This document shows, piece by piece, positions 36,870 through 45,993 of a DNA stretch of 64,000 nucleotides. The stretch is from Escherichia hormaechei_A. GTDB lineage: Bacteria > Pseudomonadota > Gammaproteobacteria > Enterobacterales > Enterobacteriaceae. Made by a program: the position numbers and the translations under genes. The DNA is taken from assembly GCA_042434945.1 (NCBI GenBank), contig CP170191.1, positions 1,426,001 to 1,490,000 on the forward strand. Direction: 5' to 3'. The stretch's first letter is position 1. Every line of letters starts with the position of its first letter. Under the pieces are notes generated by a model. The model searched no databases. It saw only the letters and a program-made list of their open reading frames with translations, and had not been told where the DNA came from.

Positions 36870-37967
36870 TTACAGTGAAGGGTAGTCGGTATAACCTTCC
36901 GCGCCGCCGCCATAGAAGCTTTCAGGACGCTGCGGGTTCAGTTCGGCTTTTTTCTGCAAACGGGCAACCAGATCCGGGTTAGCAATGTAGTCACGGCCAA
37001 AGGCCACGGCGTCGATCAGGCCTTTACCGATCAAATCCTCGGCTTTCTCTGCCGTATACGCACCCGCCCCAATAATCACGCCGTGGAAGCGCTCGCGCAC
37101 TTTCTGACGGAAGGCTTCACTGTAAGGCTTGCCGCCTGCCCAGTCCGGCTCGGACATGTGCAGATAGGCGATACCGCGTTTCGCCAGCTCTTCAATCAGA
37201 TACAGCGCGTCTGCTTCTTCGTTCGGACCGTTGTCGACGTTCTGGAAAGTACCGATCGGGGAGACACGAATACCAATGCGGTCTGCCTTCCACTCATTAC
37301 AGACAGCATCCACCACTTCAAGCACCAGACGCGCGCGGTTTTCAACGCTGCCGCCGTACTGGTCGGTACGCTGGTTGGAAGACGGGGACAGGAACTGATG
37401 CAGCAGGTAACCGTGCGCAGAGTGCAGCTCAACCAGGTCGAAGCCCGCTTCACGGGCGTTGGCGACGGCCTGACGGAAATCATTCACGATACCCGGGATC
37501 TCGTCCAGCTCCAGCGCGCGTGGCGTGGTGGTGTCGACGCGGATCGCATTACCGTTTTCATCGCGCAGGGAAGTGCGGGTATTGGCGTTCAGGGCAGAGG
37601 CAGAAACCGGCGCCAGACCGCCAGGCTGGATGCTGCTGTGTGAGATACGACCGGTGTGCCACAGCTGAACCGCAATACGGCCATCTTCAGCATGCACGCC
37701 TGCGGTGATTTTTTTCCACGCGGCGATCTGTTCCGGGCTGTGCAGACCCGGTGCACCGGCGTAGCCTTTTGCCTGAGCAGAAATCTGCGTGGCTTCGGAG
37801 ATAATCAGGCCCGCGCTGGCGCGCTGGCGGTAATACTCACCCATCAATGGCGTTGGGATATCGCCCGGCTCGATGCTGCGCAGACGGGTAAGTGGGGCCA
37901 TAAACACGCGGTTTGGGGCAGTAACGGCACCCACTTTCAGTGGGGTAAACAGCTTTTCAGCGGACAT
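36870..37967 (-). CDS. nemA: N-ethylmaleimide reductase NemA
   Basis: A 365-residue FMN flavoprotein of the old yellow enzyme family that reduces reactive electrophiles such as N-ethylmaleimide and nitro compounds with NADPH. The TIM-barrel motifs FMAPLTRLRS, VQLWHTGRISH, FDLVELHSAHGYLLHQFLSP and AFGRDYIANPDL are present, with the FMN and substrate His pair in HSAHGY. It lies 53 bp after nemR in a nemR-nemA operon. Residue differences from K-12 place it in the divergent part. Confidence 0.96.
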   Translation of the reverse strand: MSAEKLFTPLKVGAVTAPNRVFMAPLTRLRSIEPGDIPTPLMGEYYRQRASAGLIISEATQISAQAKGYAGAPGLHSPEQIAAWKKITAGVHAEDGRIAVQLWHTGRISHSSIQPGGLAPVSASALNANTRTSLRDENGNAIRVDTTTPRALELDEIPGIVNDFRQAVANAREAGFDLVELHSAHGYLLHQFLSPSSNQRTDQYGGSVENRARLVLEVVDAVCNEWKADRIGIRVSPIGTFQNVDNGPNEEADALYLIEELAKRGIAYLHMSEPDWAGGKPYSEAFRQKVRERFHGVIIGAGAYTAEKAEDLIGKGLIDAVAFGRDYIANPDLVARLQKKAELNPQRPESFYGGGAEGYTDYPSL

Positions 37968-38020
37968 AACGGCTCCTGAGTAGACCAGTCGACTAGTAAA
38001 AGGGTAAATAAAAACGCCGG

Positions 38021-38620
38021 CTACACGCCAGGCGCGGTAATACAGTTTTTCACATGCGCCAGCGCGCTTTCGAGCGGCACGGCGCTGCGAGACATTTTTG
38101 CTTGCAGGTTGGCGCCTAACCAGAGGGAATAGAGCACCTGTGCCTGCGTGAGCGGATCGCCGGAGAAGGAGAGCGTTTTTTCATTGCGCCCGCTCTCCAG
38201 CGCCTGAGCCAACAGGGCAATAACGCCGCTGGCCCCTTTATCCATTGCGGTGCGCATATCTTCGGAGAGATCGCACACTTCGGCAGACAGTTTTACCGTC
38301 AGGCAGCCGCTGATGATGCCCTGCTGACAGAACTGCGTCAGCGTTTCCTGATAGTAGTTCAGAACACGATCCCGGTAGTCACCTTCACCGCTGGCGAAGT
38401 GGGTTGCCAGGCGCTGATGGTAGCTGGCGTAGTGCCGCTCCAGCATGGCAACGCCAAACGCCTCTTTGGATCGAAAATAGTGATAAAACGATCCCTTAGG
38501 TACTTCAGCGGTTTTTAACAATTCGCTCAGCCCCATACCGGTAAACCCGCGATGCATGCAAAGGCGCTCGCCGGTAGCCAGCAAATGTTCTCGTGTATCG
38601 TGTTCAGTGTGTCTGCTCAT
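38021..38620 (-). CDS. nemR: TetR-family electrophile-sensing repressor NemR
   Basis: Repressor that senses electrophiles and hypochlorite through Cys oxidation and controls nemA and gloA. Helix-turn-helix at about 25-50 (TGMGLSELLKTAEVPKGSFY), Cys residues at LCMHRG, FCQQGIISGC and EVCDLSE. A 199-residue length matches the family. The NemR box lies just upstream of its start. Confidence 0.95.
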   Translation of the reverse strand: MSRHTEHDTREHLLATGERLCMHRGFTGMGLSELLKTAEVPKGSFYHYFRSKEAFGVAMLERHYASYHQRLATHFASGEGDYRDRVLNYYQETLTQFCQQGIISGCLTVKLSAEVCDLSEDMRTAMDKGASGVIALLAQALESGRNEKTLSFSGDPLTQAQVLYSLWLGANLQAKMSRSAVPLESALAHVKNCITAPGV

Positions 38621-38633
38621 GCCCTTACTCTAA

Positions 38634-38649
38634 TAGACCGTTCGGTCTA
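38634..38649 (-). promoter_or_regulatory. NemR operator
   Basis: TAGACCGTTCGGTCTA, a perfect inverted repeat 13 bp before the nemR start, matching the known NemR recognition palindrome. It would control nemR-nemA (and gloA by read-through). Confidence 0.9.
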
Positions 38650-38661
38650 ATGCAAGCCCGC

Positions 38662-40287
38662 TTAGCGACGACATTGCGACAGAATATCCAGCTGCGGTTG
38701 ATAAACCGCTGATTTCACGTCCATCATGCCCAGAACGGTGGCGAATAAATTGTCCTGTGAAACCGCCTCTTTTGCGGCATGGTCACGCAGGCAATCCGTG
38801 TTTACGCCGAAGTTTTTCGCATAATCCGGGGAGAGCCAGAACATAAACGGAATATGCGTTTGCTGCTCCGGGGCCAGCATATACGGCGTACCGTGCAGGT
38901 AAATTCCGCTTTCACCCAGCGATTCACCGTGATCGGAGAGGTAAATGAGCGCCGTGTTCATGTTGGCCTGCCGGGCTTTTAGCGCGTCGATGGTTCGGCT
39001 GACCACGCTGTCGGTATACAAAATCGAGTTGTCATAGGTATTGATCAGCGACTGATGATCGCAATCCTGAATTTCATTGGTATCGCAGGTTGGGGTGAAC
39101 TTGCGAAAGCTGTCCGGATAACGGTTGTAGTAGGCCGGACCGTGGCTGCCCATCAGATGAATAACCAGAACCGTATCCTGCTTTATTCCATCCAGTACGT
39201 TGTCCAGACGGTAGAGGTTGACGTCGTCGATACAGGATTTGTCCTTACAGAACTGATCCAGTTTCCACTGGGTCATGTCCGTGTGCGGCACGCGGTCGCA
39301 GGCGCCTTTACACCCGCCGTCGTTGTCGCGCCACAGCAGGTTGAAACCGGCATGGTTAAGTACATCGAGCAGACCTTCCTGGTGATGGGCGAGGTCCGCG
39401 TCATATTTTTTCCGCGTCATGCCGGAGAACATGCAGGGGACGGAAACGGCGGTTTCCGTGCCACAGGAGGAGGCCTGGGGGAAGTTGATGACATCCTGCT
39501 TTTTCAGCTCGGGGTTGGTTTCACGCGGGTAACCATTTAACGAGTAGTTTGCGGCGCGGGAGGCTTCGCCCACCACCACAATCAGCACGGTTTTCTTGCG
39601 TTGGCTGGAAATCAGCGCGCCTTTATGAGCATCCTCGCCAATGCGGACCAGCGTCTGGTCGCCGGCAAACCAGCGCATTTTGCTGTATTTCACCACGGCG
39701 CTCACGTAATTCGCCGGGGTAACCATTTTGACGATGCTTTTGTTATTGCGGAACAGAGAAGCATAGTCTTTATAAAACACCGCCGCGACCAGGATGATCA
39801 CCAGCAGCGCGCCCAGCATAGCGGCGACACGCGTCAGGAGGGCATACCACCATTTTCCGGTGCGAATGCGCGTCAGGGCTAAAATAATCGATGGAACCAG
39901 ACCCGCAACGACCAGCCACAGGATCATCTGCGGCGTCACCAGGGCAGTCGCTTCCTGGGAATTAGTTTCGAACACGTTAACAATCATGTTCTGATCGATA
40001 ACCGTGCCATAGGTATACATAAACCAGGTTGCGGCGGCGCATCCCAGGGTCAGGACAATCATGAGCGGCTTGCGAACAAAGGGAATATTCAGCAGGCTGA
40101 AGACAATCACCCAGCCGCAGAACAGCACCAGCGGCACGCTGGCAGCAAACAGGAGATCGTGCAGATGTGCAGGCGCAATGATTGACCAGCTGCGCTGGAT
40201 AAACAATGCATTCAGTACGGTGAAGAAAAGTGCACAGCCCAGAGTAAATTTTATATCGTTACAGTGTAACTTTTTAGTGAACCACAT
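38662..40287 (-). CDS. Lipid A phosphoethanolamine transferase, EptA/MCR family
   Basis: Inner-membrane enzyme that moves phosphoethanolamine from phosphatidylethanolamine to lipid A phosphates, lowering surface charge; relatives give resistance to polymyxins. ATG 40287 gives 541 residues: five membrane helices (about 10-175) and a periplasmic alkaline-phosphatase-like domain with the phospho-acceptor Thr277 in CGTETAVSVPCM, metal ligand in GEASRA and SDHGESLGE, and the CKGACDRVPH Cys pairs. It seems between EptA and MCR-9-like sequences in character; I cannot place it more exactly. It is not in this interval of K-12; no insertion sequence flanks it, so it looks chromosomal. Activity on colistin is inference. 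Confidence 0.9.
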   Translation of the reverse strand: MWFTKKLHCNDIKFTLGCALFFTVLNALFIQRSWSIIAPAHLHDLLFAASVPLVLFCGWVIVFSLLNIPFVRKPLMIVLTLGCAAATWFMYTYGTVIDQNMIVNVFETNSQEATALVTPQMILWLVVAGLVPSIILALTRIRTGKWWYALLTRVAAMLGALLVIILVAAVFYKDYASLFRNNKSIVKMVTPANYVSAVVKYSKMRWFAGDQTLVRIGEDAHKGALISSQRKKTVLIVVVGEASRAANYSLNGYPRETNPELKKQDVINFPQASSCGTETAVSVPCMFSGMTRKKYDADLAHHQEGLLDVLNHAGFNLLWRDNDGGCKGACDRVPHTDMTQWKLDQFCKDKSCIDDVNLYRLDNVLDGIKQDTVLVIHLMGSHGPAYYNRYPDSFRKFTPTCDTNEIQDCDHQSLINTYDNSILYTDSVVSRTIDALKARQANMNTALIYLSDHGESLGESGIYLHGTPYMLAPEQQTHIPFMFWLSPDYAKNFGVNTDCLRDHAAKEAVSQDNLFATVLGMMDVKSAVYQPQLDILSQCRR

Positions 40288-40434
40288 GATGACCAGACCA
40301 TTCGTTATATCAATGCGGCGAGTATAAGAAGGGAAGATTAGCGAAACCTTAATGCCCTGTATGTGGGGGTCATCCTTGCATGTAAGCCATTTAGGGTCTT
40401 CACTGTAGGGAATAATGACGTTCTGGAGGTGGGT

Positions 40435-40674
40435 GTGGCAGAGCAACTGGAGTTTTTCCCTGTCCAGAGCCCGTGCCGGGGTATTTGCCAGGTAGATGAA
40501 CGAGGATACTGTCGTGGCTGCATGCGCACGCGCGATGAACGTTTTAACTGGCAAAATTTCAGCGACGCGCAAAAGCAGGAGGTCTTACGGCTCTGTCGAC
40601 AGCGTCTGCTGCGTAAAATTCGTGCAAACAAAGCGGTTGAAAGCGAAGAACCTCAGCAACCTTCACTGTTTTAG
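40435..40674 (+). CDS. ydhL: DUF1289 protein YdhL
   Basis: A 79-residue protein with the DUF1289 pattern FFPVQSPCRGICQVDE and GYCRGCMRTRDE, four Cys that could bind a metal. The start is GTG 40435, with GGAGGTGGG before it; an ATG further upstream at 40363 would overlap the divergent promoter region. In K-12 it is likewise next to ydhF. Function unknown. Confidence 0.9.
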   Translation: MAEQLEFFPVQSPCRGICQVDERGYCRGCMRTRDERFNWQNFSDAQKQEVLRLCRQRLLRKIRANKAVESEEPQQPSLF

Positions 40675-40722
40675 CAGGGTAATTGCGTATACTGGTGACA
40701 TGACTTCCTTGAGGAAAATGTT

Positions 40723-41619
40723 ATGGTTCAGCGTATTACCCTTGCCCCGCAGGGCCCGGAGTTCTCCCGATTTGTTATGGGCTACTGGCGCCTTATGGAC
40801 TGGAATATGTCTCCGGTCCAGCTGGCGGACTTTATAGAAGAGCATCTCGATCTCGGGATCACCACCGTCGATCACGCTGATATTTATGGCGGCTATCAAT
40901 GCGAGGCTGCCTTTGGCGAAGCGCTGAAGCGTGCGCCGGCGCTGCGTGAACGTATGGAGATTGTGACCAAATGCGGTATTGCCACCACAGCAAAACCGGA
41001 GCATGCGCTTGGGCATTACATCACTGACAGCGCGCATATCGTTAAAAGCGCCGAGCAGTCACTGATTAACCTGGCCACCGATCGTATCGACCTGCTGCTG
41101 ATCCACCGACCCGATCCGTTGATGGATGCGGATGAGGTCGCGGAAGCCTTCCTGACGCTGCACCAGAGCGGCAAAGTGCGCCATTTTGGCGTGTCTAACT
41201 TCACCCCGGCACAGTTTGCGCTATTGCAGTCTCGCCTGCCGTTTACGCTGGCGACGAATCAGGTGGAGATCTCGCCTGTTCATCAGCCGCTGCTGCTGGA
41301 TGGCACGCTCGACCAACTGCAACAGCTGCGCATCCGTCCAATGGCATGGTCCTGTCTGGGAGGCGGCCGCCTGTTTAACGATGAGGCATTCCAGCCGCTG
41401 CGTAACGAGCTTGAAACGGTGGCGCGCGAACTGAATGCGGAGAGTATCGAGCAGGTGGTTTACGCCTGGATCCTGCGCCTGCCGTCTAAACCGCTGCCAA
41501 TTATTGGCTCCGGCAAAATTGAGCGCGTCCGCGCTGCGCTTGTGGCTGAGGAGCTGGATATGACGCGTCAGCAGTGGTTCCGCATCCGTAAGGCGGCGCT
41601 GGGCTACGACGTACCCTGA
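40723..41619 (+). CDS. ydhF: Aldo-keto reductase YdhF
   Basis: A 298-residue NADP-dependent oxidoreductase of the aldo/keto reductase superfamily, substrate unknown. The barrel begins TLAPQGPEFSRFVMGYW; the catalytic Asp, Tyr and Lys are in TVDHADIYGGYQ and VTKCGI, and the cofactor-binding C-terminus has LPIIGSGKIERVR. Lies 48 bp after ydhL, probably co-transcribed. Confidence 0.94.
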   Translation: MVQRITLAPQGPEFSRFVMGYWRLMDWNMSPVQLADFIEEHLDLGITTVDHADIYGGYQCEAAFGEALKRAPALRERMEIVTKCGIATTAKPEHALGHYITDSAHIVKSAEQSLINLATDRIDLLLIHRPDPLMDADEVAEAFLTLHQSGKVRHFGVSNFTPAQFALLQSRLPFTLATNQVEISPVHQPLLLDGTLDQLQQLRIRPMAWSCLGGGRLFNDEAFQPLRNELETVARELNAESIEQVVYAWILRLPSKPLPIIGSGKIERVRAALVAEELDMTRQQWFRIRKAALGYDVP

Positions 41620-41700
41620 GCACGCCTGAACCTGACTTTCCGGTGAAATCTGCGCCGCTGGTATAGACTTAAGGTGCAAAAAATAACCCGTGGAGGTCTT

Positions 41701-42219
41701 ATGAAGCGTTTTGCTCTGGCAATGGTCACGCTGGTTGTTTGCGCAGGTGCGCATGCAGCCAGCGAGGACGTTGAAATGAATCTCGTCACTTCTCAGGGGG
41801 TAGGCCAGTCCATCGGGACGGTGAAAATCACCGAAACCGATGAAGGGCTGGAATTTGCTCCCGACCTCAAGGCTCTTCCACCCGGCGAACATGGTTTTCA
41901 CGTTCATGCCAAAGGCAGCTGTCAACCAGCGATGAAAGAGGGGAAACCAACAGCTGCGGAAGCCGCAGGGGGGCATCTCGACCCGCACAACTCCGGTAAG
42001 CATGAAGGCCCGGAAGGGATGGGGCACCTCGGCGATTTGCCGGTGCTGGTGGTAAATAACGATGGTAAAGCCACCGATCCGGTTGTGGCGCCCCGACTCA
42101 AAAAGCTTGACGAGGTCAAAGGCAAGGCGCTGATGGTCCACGTGGGCGGCGATAACATGTCCGATCAGCCTAAACCGCTTGGCGGCGGCGGGGCGCGCTA
42201 TGCCTGCGGGGTGATCTGA
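41701..42219 (+). CDS. sodC: Periplasmic Cu/Zn superoxide dismutase SodC
   Basis: Periplasmic dismutase of 172 residues from ATG 41701 (GTGGAGG upstream), with a signal peptide ending AGAHAAS. Metal ligands are in GEHGFHVHAKGSCQP, GHLDPHNSGKHEGPEG and HLGDLPVL, and the Cys pair in GSCQP and ARYACGV forms the disulfide. A frame beginning at 41674 adds residues ahead of the signal peptide and is less likely. Its 3' end overlaps the convergent ydhK by 22 bp. Confidence 0.96.
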   Translation: MKRFALAMVTLVVCAGAHAASEDVEMNLVTSQGVGQSIGTVKITETDEGLEFAPDLKALPPGEHGFHVHAKGSCQPAMKEGKPTAAEAAGGHLDPHNSGKHEGPEGMGHLGDLPVLVVNNDGKATDPVVAPRLKKLDEVKGKALMVHVGGDNMSDQPKPLGGGGARYACGVI

Positions 42220-44234
42220 TCGCCAATTGTTCCGGGTGGCGGCGCCTGTTCAAGCTGTGACAGCGAGCAGTGCAGCCGCCAGATAATGGACGCCAGATCG
42301 CGGGCCGCAGGCTGATGATGGTGCGCCAGCGCGTCGCAAATACGCTGAAGCTCGGCGAGCGTGACGCTCAGGGGGCGCTGCTGCACCCCGCGCTCGCTCA
42401 TCACATCTCGGAGCATGGAAATACAGTTATCACGGACCTGCGACAGCGGATCGGAACGCGTCTCCCAGGCGCGCAGTTGCCACACCACGTGCGAACAGTT
42501 TAACAGCACCACGCCCCAGCGCAGCAGCCAGCGACGGGAGAGTGAATCCTGGCTGTTGTTCAGCTGGCTGACATGATGGTAAACCAGCGATTCATACTCG
42601 CTTTCGCGCAGATGTGGCCTGCGGCTCAGCTGATCGACAAAACCCCTGCGCAACTCCCGAATATGCCTGCGGCTTTTACGCGCGTCCGAGCCCGGGCGTA
42701 GCACAGCGAAAGCCAGCCACGCCAGCCCCACGCCGAGGATCTTCGCCAGGTTGTCGTTGAGAAAATCAGCGTAATCGTAAACCGGTGGATTCGTTACAGA
42801 GATAAATGAGCCCATAAAAACAATCAACTGACCCCACAGACCGGCCAGTTTAGGCATTTGCAGTTTGAGCAACTGCATGGTGGTTAATAGCGGGAAGAGA
42901 AACAGCAGAAATTGCCAGAGGTCGGTTATCTGCACCATCAAACCAAATTTCACCACGAAGCTGAACAGTGACAGCAGTACCAGCGTACGCAGCAGAAGCG
43001 TCAGGGAATTAAAGGGGGAAGCGGCGACGGAATAGAGCACGCAGCTGATTGCCGCAAGCGTCAGGGCCGCACTGCCCGCATCCCATTGCGTGGTGATGGC
43101 CCATGCGCCCACGGCCGTCAACGCACAAAACGTACGAAAACCGCTCCACAGCGCCTCCATTGCGTCGGTATGGCGCGCCAGAGCAGGACTACCGGGAACG
43201 GAAAATTCGGTGACGGGCGTGGCATTCTCGACGGCTTTTAACCAGCGGCTGCTGCGCAGATACAGGCGGCAGAAATAGTTCAGACGCTGCCAGAAGGCAC
43301 GGTGCCTGTAGTCATATTCATCCGTTGGGGCGAGCGGCGCGATAATGCGGGCCACGGTATAGATATCGGCATCCGGACGCGCAAGAGCGGCGAGCAGCGC
43401 CTCGATAATCTCCCGGGTATGGGCTGGCGGTGCAGGCCAGTTCAGCAACATCCGGCGAAGGCTTGAGATCGCGCTCGTCATCCGCAATTGCTGGTGCAGT
43501 AAATAGTTCAGAAGCGTGTTCTGGCGACGAAAACGGTAGTGGCTCCAGAAAGCCTGGATGCGCAACAGGTTCATGGTCAGGATCTGGCCGATGACCTTTT
43601 CGTGCGCGAGGCGGATGTCATCGCTGCTGTCAGGCTGCCAGAGCAGGCTGGCATGTTCCAGCAAACGTGCGTGCATCGTTTTAAGGGCGGTGATAAGCGT
43701 AGTGCCATCTGAGGTACTGGGCAGGATCATCATCATGACGCCCCCGCACAGAATGCCAACCATCACTTCACACACGCGTGCCTGGGCGATATCCCACAGC
43801 TCGGTGGTATCCAGCACGTTGACGACCGGAAAGGCGATAATGGCCGCGGTGTAACCCGCCAGCTGAAACGCATAGGCAACGTTATTGGTAAAATGGGCGC
43901 AGGCCCAGGTACACAGCCCCAGCCATGCCGACATGCTTAACAGAAAGAGCCAGGGATCGTTCAGGGTATGGCCGGCAAGAAGCAGTGCGGCGGTTGCCCC
44001 CAGCAGGCTACCCGCCACGCGCCCGAGGCTTTTACTGATAACGCCCCCGACGGTAGGGAAGCTGACGACCGCCGCAGAGGTCATCGCCCAGTAAGGCTCA
44101 TCCAGATTCAGATAATAGGCAACCGTAAGCGCAAGGCACATGGCGATGCCGTTGCGCAGCGCGTAACGCCACTGCGGCCGTGTCGCTTTTATCCACGGCG
44201 TATTGCGCCAGGAGAAAGCCCCCAGGTTCATCAT
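42198..44234 (-). CDS. ydhK: FUSC-family efflux protein YdhK
   Basis: A 678-residue inner-membrane protein of the aromatic acid exporter/fusaric acid resistance (FUSC) family. Two clusters of hydrophobic helices (about 25-190 and 370-510) separated by a cytoplasmic region, with RNGIAMCLALTVAYYLNLDEPYWAM (in part) near the start. With YdhJ (membrane fusion) and YdhI it forms a likely export system of the AaeAB kind, substrate unknown. It overlaps ydhJ by 4 bp. Confidence 0.94.
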   Translation of the reverse strand: MMNLGAFSWRNTPWIKATRPQWRYALRNGIAMCLALTVAYYLNLDEPYWAMTSAAVVSFPTVGGVISKSLGRVAGSLLGATAALLLAGHTLNDPWLFLLSMSAWLGLCTWACAHFTNNVAYAFQLAGYTAAIIAFPVVNVLDTTELWDIAQARVCEVMVGILCGGVMMMILPSTSDGTTLITALKTMHARLLEHASLLWQPDSSDDIRLAHEKVIGQILTMNLLRIQAFWSHYRFRRQNTLLNYLLHQQLRMTSAISSLRRMLLNWPAPPAHTREIIEALLAALARPDADIYTVARIIAPLAPTDEYDYRHRAFWQRLNYFCRLYLRSSRWLKAVENATPVTEFSVPGSPALARHTDAMEALWSGFRTFCALTAVGAWAITTQWDAGSAALTLAAISCVLYSVAASPFNSLTLLLRTLVLLSLFSFVVKFGLMVQITDLWQFLLFLFPLLTTMQLLKLQMPKLAGLWGQLIVFMGSFISVTNPPVYDYADFLNDNLAKILGVGLAWLAFAVLRPGSDARKSRRHIRELRRGFVDQLSRRPHLRESEYESLVYHHVSQLNNSQDSLSRRWLLRWGVVLLNCSHVVWQLRAWETRSDPLSQVRDNCISMLRDVMSERGVQQRPLSVTLAELQRICDALAHHHQPAARDLASIIWRLHCSLSQLEQAPPPGTIGDQITPQA

Positions 44235-45100
44235 CGCGATCCGATGGCGACGGTGCAGGTTGTGCCAGAGACCAGGGTAATGTCTTTCGGCAGTTGATCA
44301 AACTCGACGCGAACCGGCACCCGCTGAGCCAGGCGCACCCACGGGACGTTGGGTTTGATGTCAGGCACCAGGCCAGAATCGGTTTCCACGCTCTGATCGT
44401 ATATTGCCCGACCTATGCTGCTAACGTGACCCTGTAACGTTTCTGCGCCGCTGTAAAGCGTGATCCGGGCAGGCGCACCCTCGCGGATATGGCGCAGCTT
44501 GGTCTCTTCAAAATAACCTACAACATAGAAAGAGTGGCTATCGACCAGGGCGAAGACCGGCTGGCCTGTGGTGGCGTAATCACCCACACGGGTAGACAGG
44601 CTCGTGATCCATCCATCCACCGGGGCTTTGACCACGGTCTGGGTCAGTTGCCACTCGGCCTGTTTCAGCGTTGCCTCTGCAACCTTCAGGCTGGCCTGCA
44701 TGGCTTTTACATGGATATTGGCGGTATCGAGATCTTCCGCAGAGATGTAATTTCTCGACAGATGGCGGCGGCGTTCGGCTTCGTTATTGGCTTTTGCCAG
44801 ATCTGATTGAGCTTTTGCGAGCTGCGCCTGGGCATTAAGCACCGCAATGTGGAAAGGGGTCTCATCGATACGGAATAGCACATCGCCCGCATGAACGTAC
44901 TGGTTGTCCTTCACCAGCAGCGCGCTGATACTGCCGGACACCTGTGGCGTGATGCTGACCTGTTCCGCGCGGATCTTACCGTCACGCGTCCAGGGCGACT
45001 GCATGTAATAATTCCAGAGCCACCAGCCGGCCATCACCGCCAGCGCTAAAACGAAAAGAGTGGAAAAATATTTTAACGTTTTCAATGCTATTCTCACCAC
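44231..45100 (-). CDS. ydhJ: HlyD-family membrane fusion protein YdhJ
   Basis: A 289-residue periplasmic adaptor anchored by one N-terminal helix (about 12-32). The biotinyl-lipoyl halves around VSITPQVSGSISALLVKDNQ and VVKAPVDGWITSLS flank an alpha-helical hairpin (about 85-140), then the beta-barrel domain with YVVGYFEETKLRHI. It should bridge YdhK to an outer-membrane channel, as AaeA does for AaeB. Confidence 0.95.
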   Translation of the reverse strand: MVRIALKTLKYFSTLFVLALAVMAGWWLWNYYMQSPWTRDGKIRAEQVSITPQVSGSISALLVKDNQYVHAGDVLFRIDETPFHIAVLNAQAQLAKAQSDLAKANNEAERRRHLSRNYISAEDLDTANIHVKAMQASLKVAEATLKQAEWQLTQTVVKAPVDGWITSLSTRVGDYATTGQPVFALVDSHSFYVVGYFEETKLRHIREGAPARITLYSGAETLQGHVSSIGRAIYDQSVETDSGLVPDIKPNVPWVRLAQRVPVRVEFDQLPKDITLVSGTTCTVAIGSR

Positions 45101-45330
45101 ACGGTTAACACGGCAAGGCCAAGACAGACGGAGAGGGTAAACAGGGAGAGATCCATTAACATCGGGTGCCAGATTTCACCGGAATACATCCAGTCGCGCA
45201 GCAGACGATGCGCAATGAGCCAGATTACAAAACCGACCATCACGGCTTTAAACAGTGGCGGAAAGTAGACCGATGCGCCAACAATCAAATCCTGGAGGGG
45301 CAACCCTGCGGAGAAGGAAAACAACGTCAC
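45094..45330 (-). CDS. ydhI: DUF1656 small membrane protein YdhI
   Basis: A protein of 78 residues with two hydrophobic helices: GLPLQDLIVGASVYFPPL in the conserved N-terminal part and IWHPMLMDLSLFTLSVCLGL at the end. The GTG start at 45330 with AGGA upstream gives the K-12 length; ATG 45366 would add 12 residues. First gene of ydhI-J-K, divergent from slyA. Confidence 0.88.
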   Translation of the reverse strand: MTLFSFSAGLPLQDLIVGASVYFPPLFKAVMVGFVIWLIAHRLLRDWMYSGEIWHPMLMDLSLFTLSVCLGLAVLTVW

Positions 45331-45463
45331 AAGCAGCGATCCTTTGCGGTGGAATGAGGGCCACATTGGCAGATTTCAATGCGATGGCGCATTACCATTC
45401 AGTGTAAATCATCCTTTAAGGAATGATGAATACCGTGATTGCATTTGTTTTGGCAATACAAAT

Positions 45464-45507
45464 ACTGCAAACTATTCTAAAATCACTATAATCACTTAGC
45501 AAGCTAA
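45464..45507 (+). promoter_or_regulatory. slyA promoter with SlyA operator
   Basis: A -10 TATAAT at 45487-45492 has a weak -35 (ACTGCA, 45464-45469) at 17 bp. TTAGCAAGCTAA at 45496-45507 is the known SlyA recognition sequence and overlaps the start of transcription, so SlyA should repress its own gene. Confidence 0.82.
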
Positions 45508-45517
45508 TTATAAGGAG

Positions 45518-45958
45518 ATGAAATTGGAATCGCCATTAGGTTCTGATCTGGCAAGGTTGGTACGCATCTGGCGTGCTCTGATTGACCATCGCCTGAAACC
45601 TCTGGAACTTACGCAGACGCACTGGGTTACGCTGCATAACATTCATCAGCTCCCGCCCGATCAGTCACAGATCCAACTGGCAAAAGCGATTGGTATTGAG
45701 CAGCCTTCTCTGGTGCGTACCCTTGACCAGCTGGAAGAGAAGGGACTCATCTCCCGACAAACCTGCGCCAGCGATCGTCGCGCCAAGCGGATTAAATTGA
45801 CGGAAAAAGCGGCCCCGATTATTACTGAGATGGAGACCGTCATCAGTAAAACGCGAGGGGAGATCCTGGCCGGTATTTCCCCCGCTGAGCTGGAGATGCT
45901 GATCGGACTCATCGCCCGTCTTGAGCAAAACATCCACGATTTACAGTCGCGCGACTGA
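45518..45958 (+). CDS. slyA: MarR-family regulator SlyA
   Basis: A 146-residue winged-helix dimer that often antagonises H-NS and controls virulence, envelope and hemolysin E genes. Starts MKLESPLGSDLARL; helix-turn-helix at about 50-75 (QLAKAIGIEQPSLVRTLDQL) with wing SRQTCASDRRAKRI. An ATG at 45518 has AAGGAG upstream; TTG starts are used in some relatives. The C-terminal residues differ from K-12, so this copy is divergent. It is followed by a clear terminator. Confidence 0.96.
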   Translation: MKLESPLGSDLARLVRIWRALIDHRLKPLELTQTHWVTLHNIHQLPPDQSQIQLAKAIGIEQPSLVRTLDQLEEKGLISRQTCASDRRAKRIKLTEKAAPIITEMETVISKTRGEILAGISPAELEMLIGLIARLEQNIHDLQSRD

Positions 45959-45968
45959 CGTTATTCAC

Positions 45969-45992
45969 AGGCCTTGCTGGTGCAAGGCCTTT
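45969..45992 (+). terminator. Terminator between slyA and the diguanylate cyclase gene
   Basis: AGGCCTTGC / GCAAGGCCT with loop TGGT, then TTTG. It separates convergent genes. Confidence 0.85.
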
Positions 45993-45993
45993 G

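Noticed and set aside
38662..40572. 636-residue version of the phosphoethanolamine transferase
   Set aside because: The extra 95 N-terminal residues have no membrane or family similarity and overlap ydhL; MWFTKKL at 40287 gives the family length.
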